Below are positions 25,179-34,105 of a stretch of DNA of 64,000 nt, in pieces (within the stretch, counting starts at the first letter, position 1; each line of letters starts with the position of its first letter). The notes beneath the pieces were generated by a model. That model saw only the letters and a list, made by a program, of their open reading frames with translations, searched no databases and was not told where the DNA came from. A program made the position numbers and the translations under genes. Origin of the DNA: Streptomyces sp. SS1-1 (lineage in GTDB: Bacteria > Actinomycetota > Actinomycetes > Streptomycetales > Streptomycetaceae); the NCBI RefSeq assembly GCF_008973465.1, contig NZ_WBXN01000004.1, positions 3,884,501 to 3,948,500 on the forward strand, read 5' to 3'.

Positions 25179-27797
25179 GTGAACGAGGTGGCAGAGAGCG
25201 ACGACATCCCCCCCGGACCGGGCTCCCCCCACGCGGACCCCCTCGGCGACCCCTTCCTGCGGACCCGCTTCGCGCTGCCCGCCCGGCCGGCCACGTTCCT
25301 GCGCCGCGCCCGTCTGGCCCACCACCTCGACCAGGCCCTCGGCACCCCGCTGACCATGGTCAACGGCGCCGCAGGAGCCGGGAAGACCCTGCTGGTCGCC
25401 GACTGGGCGGCCGGCCTGGAGCACCCGGTGGCCTGGCTGAGCCTCGACCCGTCGCTGCGCGGCCCCGGGATGTTCTGGGCCCACCTGCTGCAGGCGCTGC
25501 GCACCCACGGGGTGCCGGTCGCCGACGGGGTCGGCACACCCGCCGACGCCGGAAGCGTGCACCACACGCTGCTCACCCGGCTCGCCGCCCAGCTCGGCAC
25601 CGACGGCGACGAGCTCACCGTGGTGCTCGACGAGTACGACCGGATCGGCACCCCCGAGGTCGCCGAGCAGCTGGAGTTCGTCCTGCACCACGCCGGGCCC
25701 GGCCTGCACCTGGTCGTCGTCACCCGCACCGAGCCGCTGCTGCCGCTGCACCGCTACCGCGCGGCCGGCGCCCTCACCGAGATCCGCAACGCCGAGCTGG
25801 CCTTCACCCCCGAGGAGACCGTCGCGCTGCTGCGGCGGCACGGACTGCGCCTGTCCGTGCAGGCCGCCGCCGCCCTCGTCGAACGCACCGGGGGCTGGGC
25901 CGCCGGCCTGCGGCTGTGCGCCCTGGCCGCCCAGCAGCACCCCGACCCGGAGGCGTATCTCAAGGAGTTCGAGGCCGGGCACAGCACGGTCGCCGACTTC
26001 CTGCTCGCCGAGGTCCTCAAACGGCAGCCGCCCCCCACCCAGGACCTCCTGCTGCGCGTCAGCGTCCTGGACCGCTTCTGCGCCGACCTCGCCGGCGAGC
26101 TGACCGGGCGCGGCGACGCCGAGGCGATCCTGGCCGGCCTGCACCGGGAGAACGCCTTCGTCGAGGACCTCGGGCACGGCTGGTACCGCCTGCACCCGCT
26201 GTTCCGGGAGATCCTCAGGGCCCACCTGCGCGAACGCTCCGCCGAGCTGGAACCCCGGCTGCATCTGCGGGCCGCGCGGTGGCTGGGCCGCTCCGGGTAC
26301 GTGCCGGAGATGCTGACGCACGGCGCCGCCGCCGGGGAGTGGGACTTCACCGCCGGGGCCCTCGTCGACGACCTGGCCCTCGGACAGCTCTTCACCGGGC
26401 TGCGCACCGGCCATCTCGTCGACCTGTTCTCCGGCATGGACCCGGCCGCGGCCAGCCCCGCCGCCGAACTGGTCCGGGTCGCACGGGACCTCTCCCGCGG
26501 CGACCTCGACCACGCCCTGGCCCGCCTCGGGCCCGTCCGTGAACGGCTGGCCGCCGCCGGGCCCGGCACCGCCGCCGGCCGCCTCGGCTGCGCCCTGCTG
26601 GAGGCGCTGGCCGCCCGGGTCACGGGCTCCCCGCAGCGCGCCGAGGACGCGGTGCGCGCGGCCCGCGAACTCCAGCACGAGCTCCCCGCCGACCTGCTGG
26701 ACAAGCACCCGGAACTGTCCGCGCTGCTCCTCACCCACCTCGGCTCCACCCGGCTGTGGGCGGGCGACCTCGACGCGGCGCGGGCCGCGCTCACCACCGT
26801 CGCCGGCACCACGACCGGGGCGGCCACGGCCCTGCCCCGCGCGGACGCCCTGGAACTGCTGGCGCTCATCGACCACCTCGACGGCCGGCCGGCCACGGCG
26901 GAGCGCAAGGCGTCCGCCGCCCTCGCCGAGACCGACCGGTACGGCCTGGCCGAAGGCGCCGGCACCGGGCTCGGGAACGTCGTCCTGGCCGCCGTGGCCG
27001 TCGAACGCGACGACCTCACCGAGGCGCGGGACCTGCTCGACCGGACGCCCGGACCCGCGGTGCACGACCCGGTCACGGCGGCGGGCCGCTCGCTCGCGAC
27101 GGCCCGGCTGCTGCTGGCCCGCGGCCGGGCGCGCGCCGCGCTGGAGGCCGCCGACCCCGTCGTGCCGGCCGCCGTCCGCTCCCCCTGGCAGCGGCTGCAC
27201 ACCGCGCTGGTCGCCTCCTCCGCCCACCTCGCCGAAGGGCGGCCCGACCTGGCGACGAAGGTGCTGGAGCAGCTCGGCGGCGAACACCCGGTCCTCGCCG
27301 TCGCCACCGCCCGGGCCCGGCTCGCGGCGGGCGACCCGGACACGGCGCTCGGGCTGCTGGACCCGGCCGGGACCGTGGGGGGCGCGGGCCCCGCCGTGCT
27401 CGTGCGCGCCACGCTGCTGCGGGCGCAGGCCGCGCACACCGCCGGGGACACCGCGACCGCCCGCCGCCTGGTCGCGCAGGCCGTCGCGGAGGCCCGGCAC
27501 GAACGGCTGCGGCGGCCCTTCCGGGAGGCCGGCCCCTGGATCGAGCCCTACCTGGCCGACGCGCGTGCGGCCGGGCCCGACCGGGGAGCGCTGCCGTTCC
27601 CGGTGGAGCCGCTGAGCGGACGGGAACGGGACGTGCTGCTGCGGCTCGCCCAGATGATGTCCACCGAGGACATCGCCGCCGATCTGTACGTGTCCGTGAA
27701 CACGGTCAAGACGCATCTGAAGAGCGTCTACCGCAAGCTCGCCGTCAACCGCCGCAACGACGCCGTGCGGCGCGCCCGTGAACTGGACCTGCTGTGA
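25179..27797 (+). CDS. large LuxR-family (LAL/MalT-type) transcriptional regulator
   Basis: 872 residues from GTG 25179 (GTG 25188 is also possible). N-terminal ATPase with Walker A GAAGAGKT near 63-70 and Walker B VVLDEYDR near 149-156. Then a winged arm and a long TPR-like helical region (about 350-780). The C-terminal LuxR helix-turn-helix (about 810-870) reads LSGRERDVLLRLAQMMS, IAADLYVSVNTVKTHLKSVY. The LAL class binds a small ligand and ATP and activates nearby operons. The 3' end overlaps a membrane protein gene (GTGA), its likely partner. The nSTAND gene is divergent. Confidence 0.93.
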   Translation: MNEVAESDDIPPGPGSPHADPLGDPFLRTRFALPARPATFLRRARLAHHLDQALGTPLTMVNGAAGAGKTLLVADWAAGLEHPVAWLSLDPSLRGPGMFWAHLLQALRTHGVPVADGVGTPADAGSVHHTLLTRLAAQLGTDGDELTVVLDEYDRIGTPEVAEQLEFVLHHAGPGLHLVVVTRTEPLLPLHRYRAAGALTEIRNAELAFTPEETVALLRRHGLRLSVQAAAALVERTGGWAAGLRLCALAAQQHPDPEAYLKEFEAGHSTVADFLLAEVLKRQPPPTQDLLLRVSVLDRFCADLAGELTGRGDAEAILAGLHRENAFVEDLGHGWYRLHPLFREILRAHLRERSAELEPRLHLRAARWLGRSGYVPEMLTHGAAAGEWDFTAGALVDDLALGQLFTGLRTGHLVDLFSGMDPAAASPAAELVRVARDLSRGDLDHALARLGPVRERLAAAGPGTAAGRLGCALLEALAARVTGSPQRAEDAVRAARELQHELPADLLDKHPELSALLLTHLGSTRLWAGDLDAARAALTTVAGTTTGAATALPRADALELLALIDHLDGRPATAERKASAALAETDRYGLAEGAGTGLGNVVLAAVAVERDDLTEARDLLDRTPGPAVHDPVTAAGRSLATARLLLARGRARAALEAADPVVPAAVRSPWQRLHTALVASSAHLAEGRPDLATKVLEQLGGEHPVLAVATARARLAAGDPDTALGLLDPAGTVGGAGPAVLVRATLLRAQAAHTAGDTATARRLVAQAVAEARHERLRRPFREAGPWIEPYLADARAAGPDRGALPFPVEPLSGRERDVLLRLAQMMSTEDIAADLYVSVNTVKTHLKSVYRKLAVNRRNDAVRRARELDLL

Positions 27798-28324
27798 CGG
27801 TCCGGCGGGCCACCGGACAGCCGGCGGCCGCGCGGGAGCGCCGGGCGCGACTGCGGGCGCACGCCGACTACACCGGCGGCGTGTACGGCTCCATGCTGGC
27901 CGCGTCCGTGGTGATCGGCGCCGGCGCCCTCGGCACCTACCACCGCACCGAGCTCGTCGTGCTGCTGCTCCTGACCGGTCTGGTCTTCTGGGCCGCGCAC
28001 GTGCACGCCCAGCTGTTCGGCGCGCGGCTCGCCGACCGCCCGTGGAGCCGGGAGACCTTCCGGCAGGTGTGCCGCGAGGAGTGGCCGATCGTCAAGGCGG
28101 CCATCCCTCCGGCCGTGGCCGTGGCGGTCAGCCCCCTGTTCGGCCTGGACCTCTCCGGCACCGCCTGGCTGGCCCTCGCGGTCGCCGTCGCGGGGCAGGT
28201 GGGCTGGTCGGTGGCGGCGGCGGCGCGGGCCGGCGCGACCCGGCGGCTGATCGCCCTCAGCGCCGCCGTCAACCTGCTGTTCGGTCTCGTGATCGTCGTG
28301 TTCAAGATCGTGGTGTCCCACTGA
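27794..28324 (+). CDS. integral membrane protein coupled to the LAL regulator
   Basis: 176 residues from a GTG overlapping the regulator stop by 4 bp. After a basic N-terminus (RERRARLRAHADY) there are about four or five membrane helices: near 28-50, 52-72, 103-120, 122-142 and 152-172. No conserved catalytic motif or known family recognised with certainty. Because translation is coupled, it may serve as target or signal partner of the regulator, but nothing shows how. Confidence 0.8.
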   Translation: MTVRRATGQPAAARERRARLRAHADYTGGVYGSMLAASVVIGAGALGTYHRTELVVLLLLTGLVFWAAHVHAQLFGARLADRPWSRETFRQVCREEWPIVKAAIPPAVAVAVSPLFGLDLSGTAWLALAVAVAGQVGWSVAAAARAGATRRLIALSAAVNLLFGLVIVVFKIVVSH

Positions 28325-28386
28325 GCCGCCCGCGCGGCCCCCGGCTCACCTGTGCCGGGTGAGGTGAGGGAGGCGGCCGGGCGCGA

Positions 28387-28406
28387 CGATGGCAGGACTG
28401 CCATCG
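28387..28406. promoter_or_regulatory. 20-bp palindromic operator candidate
   Basis: CGATGGCAG, a GA centre, then CTGCCATCG: a perfect 9-2-9 palindrome. It ends 22 bp before the start codon of the 65-residue gene. Size and place fit a dimeric repressor site overlapping the promoter. Confidence 0.6.
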
Positions 28407-28428
28407 GCTGTCGGCGGGAGAGCAGCAC

Positions 28429-28626
28429 ATGCGCTACGAGATCCGCGTCGAGGGGCACATGTCGGAGACGCTGGCCGGACTCTTCCCGGAACTGGACCAC
28501 GTGGTGATGTCCGGCCAGACCGTGCTGTTCGGGCCGATCGTCGACGACGCGCACCTGTACGGCCTCCTGGCCCGCTGCCAGTCGCTGGGCCTGCGCGTGG
28601 TGGAGATGCGGCAACTGCCCGAGTGA
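28429..28626 (+). CDS. small conserved-looking hypothetical protein, 65 aa
   Basis: ATG 28429 with GGGAGAG 7 bp upstream. The protein begins MRYEIRVEGHMSETLAG and ends VVEMRQLPE. The pattern of a strand, a helix, a strand (HVVMSGQTVLFGPIVD) and a long helix (LYGLLARCQSLGL) suggests a compact alpha/beta fold with an ACT- or ferredoxin-like topology. I do not recognise a named family. A perfect 20-bp palindrome lies just upstream, so it is probably a regulated stand-alone gene. Confidence 0.75.
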   Translation: MRYEIRVEGHMSETLAGLFPELDHVVMSGQTVLFGPIVDDAHLYGLLARCQSLGLRVVEMRQLPE

Positions 28627-28669
28627 GGGCCGCGCCCCGCCGCCCCTGGACGTGTTCCGTACGGCTCTC

Positions 28670-30079
28670 TCAGACGTCCCTCGCCTCGACGCGGCCCGTC
28701 GCCACCGCCGTGCCCAGCGCCTCGAAGTCCCGCTCGTTCTGCTCGGCGTAGGCCCGCGCGAACTCCGTCAGCGCGCGGTCGAAGCGGTCGCCGCCCCCCA
28801 GATAGGCCGCGATGGCCACCGGGTCGCCGGAGCGGGCGTGCGCCCGGGCCAGACTGCCTCCGCACACCTGCCCGAACAGGCACAGCGTCGCCGGGTCCCA
28901 GAGCTCCGGCCGGGCGATGCCCTTCCAGTCCCGCAGCTGGCGTACGTAGAAGTCCCGGCCGCGCCCGTCGATCCCGCTGACCACGTGCGTCCAGCCCAGG
29001 AAGATGTCGCTGGTCGTCTGGATCAGCCGCTGGCCCGTCACCACCCGGCGGCCCTGGTTGTCGAAGCGCTCCCCGCCGGTGTGCGCGGCCAGCACGGACT
29101 CCTGCGCCTCCTTGGCCTGGAGCAGCAGCGGATCGTCGTCGTCGCGGCCGAGCATCAGGACGATCCAGCAGCGGGTGCCGACGCTGCCGACCCCGACCAC
29201 CTTGCGGGCGATGTCCACCATCCGGTAGTGCCGCAGCAGATGCCGGCGCTCCGACGACAGCGACTTCGTGTAGCCCTCCACCACCGACTGGAGCTCCTTC
29301 TCCTGCTGGTCCGTGGACGCCTCGCTCGGCAGGTCCCGCAGCGGAGTGATCAGCGGCGGGTCCGGCGCGAGCAGCCGGCCCACGGCGGTGCGCCGGGTCA
29401 GCTTCGCGTACGCCTGCATATGGGTGCGGGTCCGGGCCTTCGCGGTCGCCTCGGCGGTGCGGCGCCGGGCCTGCTTGCTCATCGCGGACGCCAGCAGCGC
29501 GCGCATCCGGTCGACGTCGTCCTGCGCGTACCAGATGTCCAGGGTCCGCATCCCGGCGAACTCGCGCATCCGCGTCCGGTACCCGGCCACGCAGGCGCGG
29601 ACCGCCTCGGCCTGCTCCCGCTCGCCGAACCCGTTCGCGCGGGCGGCGATCACGAAGCTGGCCGCGAGCCGCTTGACGTCCCACTCGAAGGGGCCGGCCA
29701 GGGTCTCGTCGAAGTCGTTGATGTCGAAGACCAGATGGCGCTCGGGCGAGGCCAGCAGCCGGAAGTTCAGCAGATGGGCGTCCCCGCACAGCTGCACGGT
29801 CAGACCGCTGTGCGGGTGCCGTCCGAGGTCCATCGCCATGATGGCCGCCGCGCCCCGGTAGAACCGGAACGGCGACTCCAGCATCCGGGCGTAGCGGATC
29901 GGCACCAACTCCCTCACCCGGGTGGCCGACTGATCCTCGATCACGTCGATCGGGTCGGTGCGGCCGCCGGCGTCGTAGCGGGCCTGGCCCGAGCGTGGGG
30001 CGCGCTTGCGGGCGCTCCTGCCGTAGGCGGCCCGCTCGGCCGGTGACAGGGAGGATGTGAACGCGCTCGGGATCGTCAT
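28670..30079 (-). CDS. DUF2252-domain protein (kinase-like fold)
   Basis: 469 residues from ATG 30079 with GGAAGG 8 bp upstream. DUF2252 signatures: FYRGAAAIMAMDL, VQLCGDAHLLNFRL, VFDINDFDETLAGPFEWDVKRLAASF, VGVGSVGTRCWIVLM and GQVCGGSLARAHARSGD. The CGDAHLLNF and DINDFDE blocks resemble the catalytic loop and metal motif of aminoglycoside-phosphotransferase-like kinases, so an ATP-dependent phosphotransferase is possible. No tested function is known to me. It diverges from the HdeD-like gene, with 238 bp between. Confidence 0.88.
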   Translation of the reverse strand: MTIPSAFTSSLSPAERAAYGRSARKRAPRSGQARYDAGGRTDPIDVIEDQSATRVRELVPIRYARMLESPFRFYRGAAAIMAMDLGRHPHSGLTVQLCGDAHLLNFRLLASPERHLVFDINDFDETLAGPFEWDVKRLAASFVIAARANGFGEREQAEAVRACVAGYRTRMREFAGMRTLDIWYAQDDVDRMRALLASAMSKQARRRTAEATAKARTRTHMQAYAKLTRRTAVGRLLAPDPPLITPLRDLPSEASTDQQEKELQSVVEGYTKSLSSERRHLLRHYRMVDIARKVVGVGSVGTRCWIVLMLGRDDDDPLLLQAKEAQESVLAAHTGGERFDNQGRRVVTGQRLIQTTSDIFLGWTHVVSGIDGRGRDFYVRQLRDWKGIARPELWDPATLCLFGQVCGGSLARAHARSGDPVAIAAYLGGGDRFDRALTEFARAYAEQNERDFEALGTAVATGRVEARDV

Positions 30080-30317
30080 GGCTCGCCCTTCCACGTCCGT
30101 GCGGCCGGAGTCGGCGGTCGCGGTGCGCGGCTCCTCGCCCGGGCGCACCGGCAGACCCTTCCACCGTCCACCCCATACCGGCGGCGCCCCGCGCGGATCA
30201 CCCGTCAGGGGTGACCCGGTGAGCGGCGGGGCGGGGCACGCTGATGCGGTGAGGGGTGCCACACACCGTCCCGTCGGCGGACCCGGTGACGACGGCCGTA
30301 CCACGCGAGGAGGAGCC

Positions 30318-30968
30318 ATGACCATGTCGCGTGGCCCGGCGCCGCACACCGGATCCGATCCTCTGGCCGGCGGGACGGTCCCCACCCCCGACCAGCAGAC
30401 CGAACGTCTGCTGGCGGCGCTCGGCGGTTCCTGGAAGTGGCTGCTGGCCTCGGCCGTCGCCACCCTGGTGCCCGGCGTCGTGGCGCTGGCCTGGCCGGAC
30501 GCCACCCTGCACGTCCTCGCGGTGATCATCGGGCTGTACCTGCTGGTGACCGGCGCCTTCCGGTTCGTCGCCTCGTTCGCGCGGGCCCACGGCGACCGGC
30601 ATCTGGAGCTGCTGTCGGCCGTTCTCTTCGTCCTGGCCGGGGTGCTGTGCCTGCGCCACCCGCTGCAGACCATCGCCGCGCTCTCCCTGATCGTCGGCGC
30701 CGTCTGGGTCGTCACCGGCATGCTGACCGCCTGGACCGCCCTCGCGCTTAAGGGGATGCCGCACCGCGGGGTCGTCCTCGGCGCCGCGGCGCTCGGCGTC
30801 GTCGCCGGCATCGTCGTCCTGGCGCTGCCCGGCGAGTCGGCCGTCGTGCTGACCCGGCTCCTCGGCCTGTGGCTCGTCCTGCTCGGCCTGGCCGAACTGG
30901 GCGTCGCCTTCGCCTGGCGCGCCGCCCTGCGCCAGACGCTGCCCCCCGGCCCACCGGCGACCGCCTGA
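30318..30968 (+). CDS. HdeD/DUF308-family membrane protein
   Basis: 216 residues from ATG 30318 with a very strong GAGGAGGAG site. Six membrane helices in the repeated-pair pattern of HdeD (about 42-60, 64-84, 96-112, 118-140, 150-170, 175-198). The typical phrases are VATLVPGVVALAWPDAT, VLFVLAGVLCLRHPLQT and GVVAGIVVLALPGESA. HdeD in E. coli supports acid resistance. Here it heads a run of three more membrane protein genes on the same strand, suggesting a stress-response operon. Confidence 0.88.
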   Translation: MTMSRGPAPHTGSDPLAGGTVPTPDQQTERLLAALGGSWKWLLASAVATLVPGVVALAWPDATLHVLAVIIGLYLLVTGAFRFVASFARAHGDRHLELLSAVLFVLAGVLCLRHPLQTIAALSLIVGAVWVVTGMLTAWTALALKGMPHRGVVLGAAALGVVAGIVVLALPGESAVVLTRLLGLWLVLLGLAELGVAFAWRAALRQTLPPGPPATA

Positions 30969-30986
30969 GCGACCGAGGAGGCGCCC

Positions 30987-32654
30987 ATGCCCCCGGACCC
31001 CAACCCCGAACCCCCGGCGCCTGGCGACCACACACCTGGCGACAGCGACGCCAGCCGCCGTGCGCCTGGCGACAGCGGCTCCGGCCGCCGCGCGCGGGGC
31101 GACGGCGACTCCGGTGCCCGTACGCCCGGCGCCCCCGGTCACGGCGACACCGGGCACGGCGACTCCGGCGCCCGCCCGCCCGGCGATACCGACCCCGGTG
31201 GCGATACCGACCCCGGTCGCCGCCCGTCCGGCGACAGCCACTCCGGTGCCCGTACGCCCGGCCACCGCACACCCGGCCCCGGCGACTCCGGCCACAGCGC
31301 CTCCGGCCCCCGCACCCCCGCCCCCCGTACGCTCTCCCCGGAGGAGGCCGTCGCCTACGACCGGTTGCGGCGGGCGTCCGCGCAGCGGCATCGGAAGGCG
31401 CGCTACGCCGGGTCGTCGGTGCTGCTCCTGATCACGCTGCTGCTCGCGATCCCGGCCGTCGTCGCCGCCTGGACGGCCGACACGGTCTCCGACACCGACC
31501 GGTACGTCGACACCGTCGCGCCGCTCGCCTCGGACCCGGCCGTGCAGGACGTCGTCACCGACCGGCTGACGGCCCGGGTCGTCGCCAACGTCGACGTCGA
31601 CGCGGTGACGAAGGAACTGGGCAAGGCGCTCGCCGACGCCGGCGCCCCGCCCGCCGTCGTCGACCGGACGCAGGCGCTGTCCGGGCCGCTGAAGGCCGCC
31701 GTGTCGAACGTCGTGCACGGCATCATCGACCGGGTCGTCACCAGCGGCGCCTTCGAGCAGGTGTGGGTGGACGCCAACCGGCGCGCGCACTCGGCGGTCG
31801 TCGCCGTGCTCACCGGGGACGACAGCGGGGCGGTGCGCGCCGAGGGCGACAGCATCAAGCTGGACGTCGCCCCCCTGATCGACGACGTCAAGCAGCGCCT
31901 GGTCGACCAGGGCTTCGACAAGGCGTCCGCGATCCCCGCGCCGGACGCGCAGATCACCCTCTTCCAGACCGACAAGCTGAGCGAGGCGCAGGACGCGCTG
32001 CGGCTGCTCGACGTCATGGGCGTCTGGCTGCCGGTGATCACGATCGTGCTGGCCGCGCTCACCGTGTGGACCGCGCCGGCCCACCGCATGATGCTGCTGA
32101 TCACGGCGTCCGGCGTCGCCGTCATGATGATCGTGCTCCTCGTCGGACTGGCCGTGGCCCGTCGGATCTACCTGGACTCCGTGCCCACCTCGGTCCTGCC
32201 CACCGACGCGGCCGCCGCCATCTACGACACCTTCCTGCGCTTCCTGCGCGACAGCACCCGCACCCTGCTGGTCGTGGCCGTGATCACGGCCCTCGCCGCC
32301 TATCTGTTCGGCCCGAGCCGGGTCGCCCGCTGGGTGCGCGGCTGGTCGGCGCGCGGCACCGGCGCCGCCGGGCACGCCCTGCGCGACGCGGGGATGCGCA
32401 CCGGCGCGGCCGGGCGCCTGCTGGACACCCACCGGTCCTGGGCCACCGGCATCGTCATCGGCGCCGGGGCGCTCACCCTGCTGCTGTGGAACCGGCCCAC
32501 GGTCGGGGTGGTCGCCCTGGTCGTCGGCCTGGTGGTGGTCGTCCTCGCGCTGGTGGCCGTGGTGGCGGCGACGGCGGCCCCGCGGGCGGCGGACGGCCCG
32601 GCGGACGGCCCGGGGGACCGACCGGCCGCGGGGGACTTCACCCGCCCAGGGTGA
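30987..32654 (+). CDS. integral membrane protein with repetitive charged N-terminus
   Basis: 555 residues, 18 bp after the HdeD-like gene. Residues 1-~115 are a low-complexity Gly/Asp/Pro/Arg/His tract built from degenerate repeats (PGDSDASRR, PGDSGSGRR, GHGDTGHGD). A membrane helix follows at ~140-160 and an outer helical domain of ~190 residues (VSDTDRYVDTVAPLASDPAVQ onward). Then come a pair of helices near 350-395, one near 430 and two near 490-540. No named function. The outer domain start (DTDRYVDTVAPLA) is a pattern I associate with streptomycete integral membrane proteins of unknown role. Confidence 0.82.
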   Translation: MPPDPNPEPPAPGDHTPGDSDASRRAPGDSGSGRRARGDGDSGARTPGAPGHGDTGHGDSGARPPGDTDPGGDTDPGRRPSGDSHSGARTPGHRTPGPGDSGHSASGPRTPAPRTLSPEEAVAYDRLRRASAQRHRKARYAGSSVLLLITLLLAIPAVVAAWTADTVSDTDRYVDTVAPLASDPAVQDVVTDRLTARVVANVDVDAVTKELGKALADAGAPPAVVDRTQALSGPLKAAVSNVVHGIIDRVVTSGAFEQVWVDANRRAHSAVVAVLTGDDSGAVRAEGDSIKLDVAPLIDDVKQRLVDQGFDKASAIPAPDAQITLFQTDKLSEAQDALRLLDVMGVWLPVITIVLAALTVWTAPAHRMMLLITASGVAVMMIVLLVGLAVARRIYLDSVPTSVLPTDAAAAIYDTFLRFLRDSTRTLLVVAVITALAAYLFGPSRVARWVRGWSARGTGAAGHALRDAGMRTGAAGRLLDTHRSWATGIVIGAGALTLLLWNRPTVGVVALVVGLVVVVLALVAVVAATAAPRAADGPADGPGDRPAAGDFTRPG

Positions 32655-32733
32655 GGCCGTTCGACGTGAACATGCGCACGCTGAGGGCAGCGGGACCGCT
32701 GGACGGGCCCGCACTCCGCGACGGAGGAGAGCG

Positions 32734-33204
32734 ATGACCGGTTCCACCTACCTTGCCTACGACTTCCCCCTGCTCAGCATGTTCTGGACGCTCCTGTGGT
32801 TCTTCCTGTGGATCATGTGGTTCGTCCTGCTGTTCCGGATCATCGGCGACATCTTCCGGGACGACTCGCTGAGCGGCTGGGGCAAGACCGGCTGGCTGAT
32901 CTTCGTGATCGTGCTGCCGTTCCTCGGTGTCTTCGTCTACCTCATCGCCCGCGGCAGGCAGATGGGGAGCCGCGAGATCGCCCACGCGCAGGCGCAGCAG
33001 CGGGCGTTCGACGACTACGTGCGCGAGCGGGCCGGCGAGTCCGGCGGCCGCAGCAAGGCGGACGAGCTGGCGAAGCTCTCCGACATGCGCAACCGCGGTG
33101 ACATCGACGACGACGAGTTCCGCCGGGCCAAGGAACTCGTCCTCAGCGGCGCCGGCCCGTCGGCCGGCACCTCCACCCCGCCCTCCTCGGGCCCCCGGGT
33201 CTGA
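32734..33204 (+). CDS. PLDc_N plus SHOCT-domain membrane protein
   Basis: 156 residues from ATG 32734 with GGAGGAG upstream. N-terminal two-helix PLDc_N domain (LWFFLWIMWFVLLFRIIGDIF and TGWLIFVIVLPFLGVFVYLI with the GRQMGSRE stop). At about 108-140 a SHOCT motif (ADELAKLSDMRNRGDIDDDEF) follows, a short oligomerisation or membrane-targeting element. No enzyme site. It is part of the stress-type membrane gene run. Confidence 0.88.
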   Translation: MTGSTYLAYDFPLLSMFWTLLWFFLWIMWFVLLFRIIGDIFRDDSLSGWGKTGWLIFVIVLPFLGVFVYLIARGRQMGSREIAHAQAQQRAFDDYVRERAGESGGRSKADELAKLSDMRNRGDIDDDEFRRAKELVLSGAGPSAGTSTPPSSGPRV

Positions 33205-33269
33205 CCGCCCGGGACGATCACCACGGGGACCGCCGAAGGGCCCCGGGGAACAAGGAATCGAGGCACACG

Positions 33270-33692
33270 ATGGCCACCTCACACTCGCGTCAGGACCAGA
33301 CGACCAAGTACGCGTGGGCCGCCGGCCTGACGGCCTTCGCCGCGGTGATGCTCACGATCGCCGGTCTCATCGCGATCTTCCGCGGCATCATGGGGATCGC
33401 CGAGGACGACGTCTTCCTCGCCACCCGCAACTACGTGTTCGAGTTCGACCTCACCGGCTGGGGCTGGGTCCACCTCATCCTCGGTGCGGTCGCCGTGATC
33501 ATCGGCATCGGTCTGTTCCAGGCGCCGATGTGGGCGCGGATCGGCGGCGTGGCCATCGCCTCGCTGATCATCATCGCCAACTTCCTGTCGCTGCCGTACT
33601 ACCCGGTGTGGTCCGTGGTGACCATCGCGATCTCCGGATTCGTGATCTGGGCCCTGTGCGTCACCCGGCGCGACGACATGCGCGGCTTCTGA
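33270..33692 (+). CDS. DUF7144-family four-helix membrane protein
   Basis: 140 residues, with four membrane helices at about 17-38, 58-80, 84-104 and 108-130. The FDLTGWGWVHLILGA and ARIGGVAIASLIIIANFLSLPYYPVW stretches are typical of this actinobacterial family. Function is unknown. It is the last gene of the run; a strong hairpin follows the stop and separates it from the convergent TatA-like gene. Confidence 0.85.
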   Translation: MATSHSRQDQTTKYAWAAGLTAFAAVMLTIAGLIAIFRGIMGIAEDDVFLATRNYVFEFDLTGWGWVHLILGAVAVIIGIGLFQAPMWARIGGVAIASLIIIANFLSLPYYPVWSVVTIAISGFVIWALCVTRRDDMRGF

Positions 33693-33700
33693 CGGCCCCG

Positions 33701-33723
33701 GGCCCCGGCGACCGGCCGGGGCC
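33701..33723. terminator. bidirectional terminator hairpin
   Basis: GGCCCCGGC (33701-33709) pairs with GCCGGGGCC (33715-33723) around a 5-base loop. It lies between the convergent DUF7144 and TatA-like genes. Confidence 0.75.
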
Positions 33724-33726
33724 TCC

Positions 33727-33939
33727 TCATGCCCTCGGCTCGTCCGCGCGCGGCGTGACCGTCTCGCCCTGGATCACCCGGGGCGCCGGCTGCTCGCCCT
33801 CGTCCTTCATCGCCTTGGCCTCGGCCTTCAGGATGCGCGCCGACTTGCCCGCCGAACGGACCAGCTCAGGAAGCTTCTTCGCGCAGAGGACGGCTATGAC
33901 GACGATGAGGATGATCGCGATCTCGCTCAGTCCGAACAT
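33727..33939 (-). CDS. TatA/TatE-like small membrane protein
   Basis: 70 residues from ATG 33939. N-terminal membrane helix (LSEIAIILIVVIAVLCAK), then the TatA-type hinge and amphipathic helix (KKLPELVRSAGKSARILKAEAKAM) and a charged tail. The FGLSE-helix-KLPEL layout matches TatA. A Cys in the helix and the lack of tatC nearby suggest an accessory paralogue rather than the main pore subunit. It diverges from the BlaI-type gene and shares a promoter region with the palindrome at 33999-34016. Confidence 0.82.
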   Translation of the reverse strand: MFGLSEIAIILIVVIAVLCAKKLPELVRSAGKSARILKAEAKAMKDEGEQPAPRVIQGETVTPRADEPRA

Positions 33940-33998
33940 GAGGTCCGCTCCTCCTGGTGACCGGCGGCCGGCCGTGACGGCGGGCCGTACCGGCTGAA

Positions 33999-34016
33999 AT
34001 CTACAGCAGTGTAGAT
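33999..34016. promoter_or_regulatory. BlaI-type operator, site A
   Basis: ATCTACA-GCAG-TGTAGAT, a perfect 7-4-7 palindrome with CTACA/TGTAG half sites like those bound by BlaI/MecI repressors. It lies 60 bp before the TatA-like start and 90 bp before the blaI-like start. A further half site, TTGTAGA, is at about 34060. The same 6-4-6 core recurs at 37636 and 38777. Confidence 0.75.
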
Positions 34017-34105
34017 AGCGGGGGGGAGACCGTCTCTGCTTTCCTTACGGCGGACCGTTGTAGAGGGCCGACGTGACGCGCGGGCCGTCGGGAGGGAAAC
34101 AGGGC

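Noticed and set aside
34058..34066. TTGTAGA near the blaI start as a second full operator
   Set aside because: Only one half site is present; no TCTACA partner at the right spacing.
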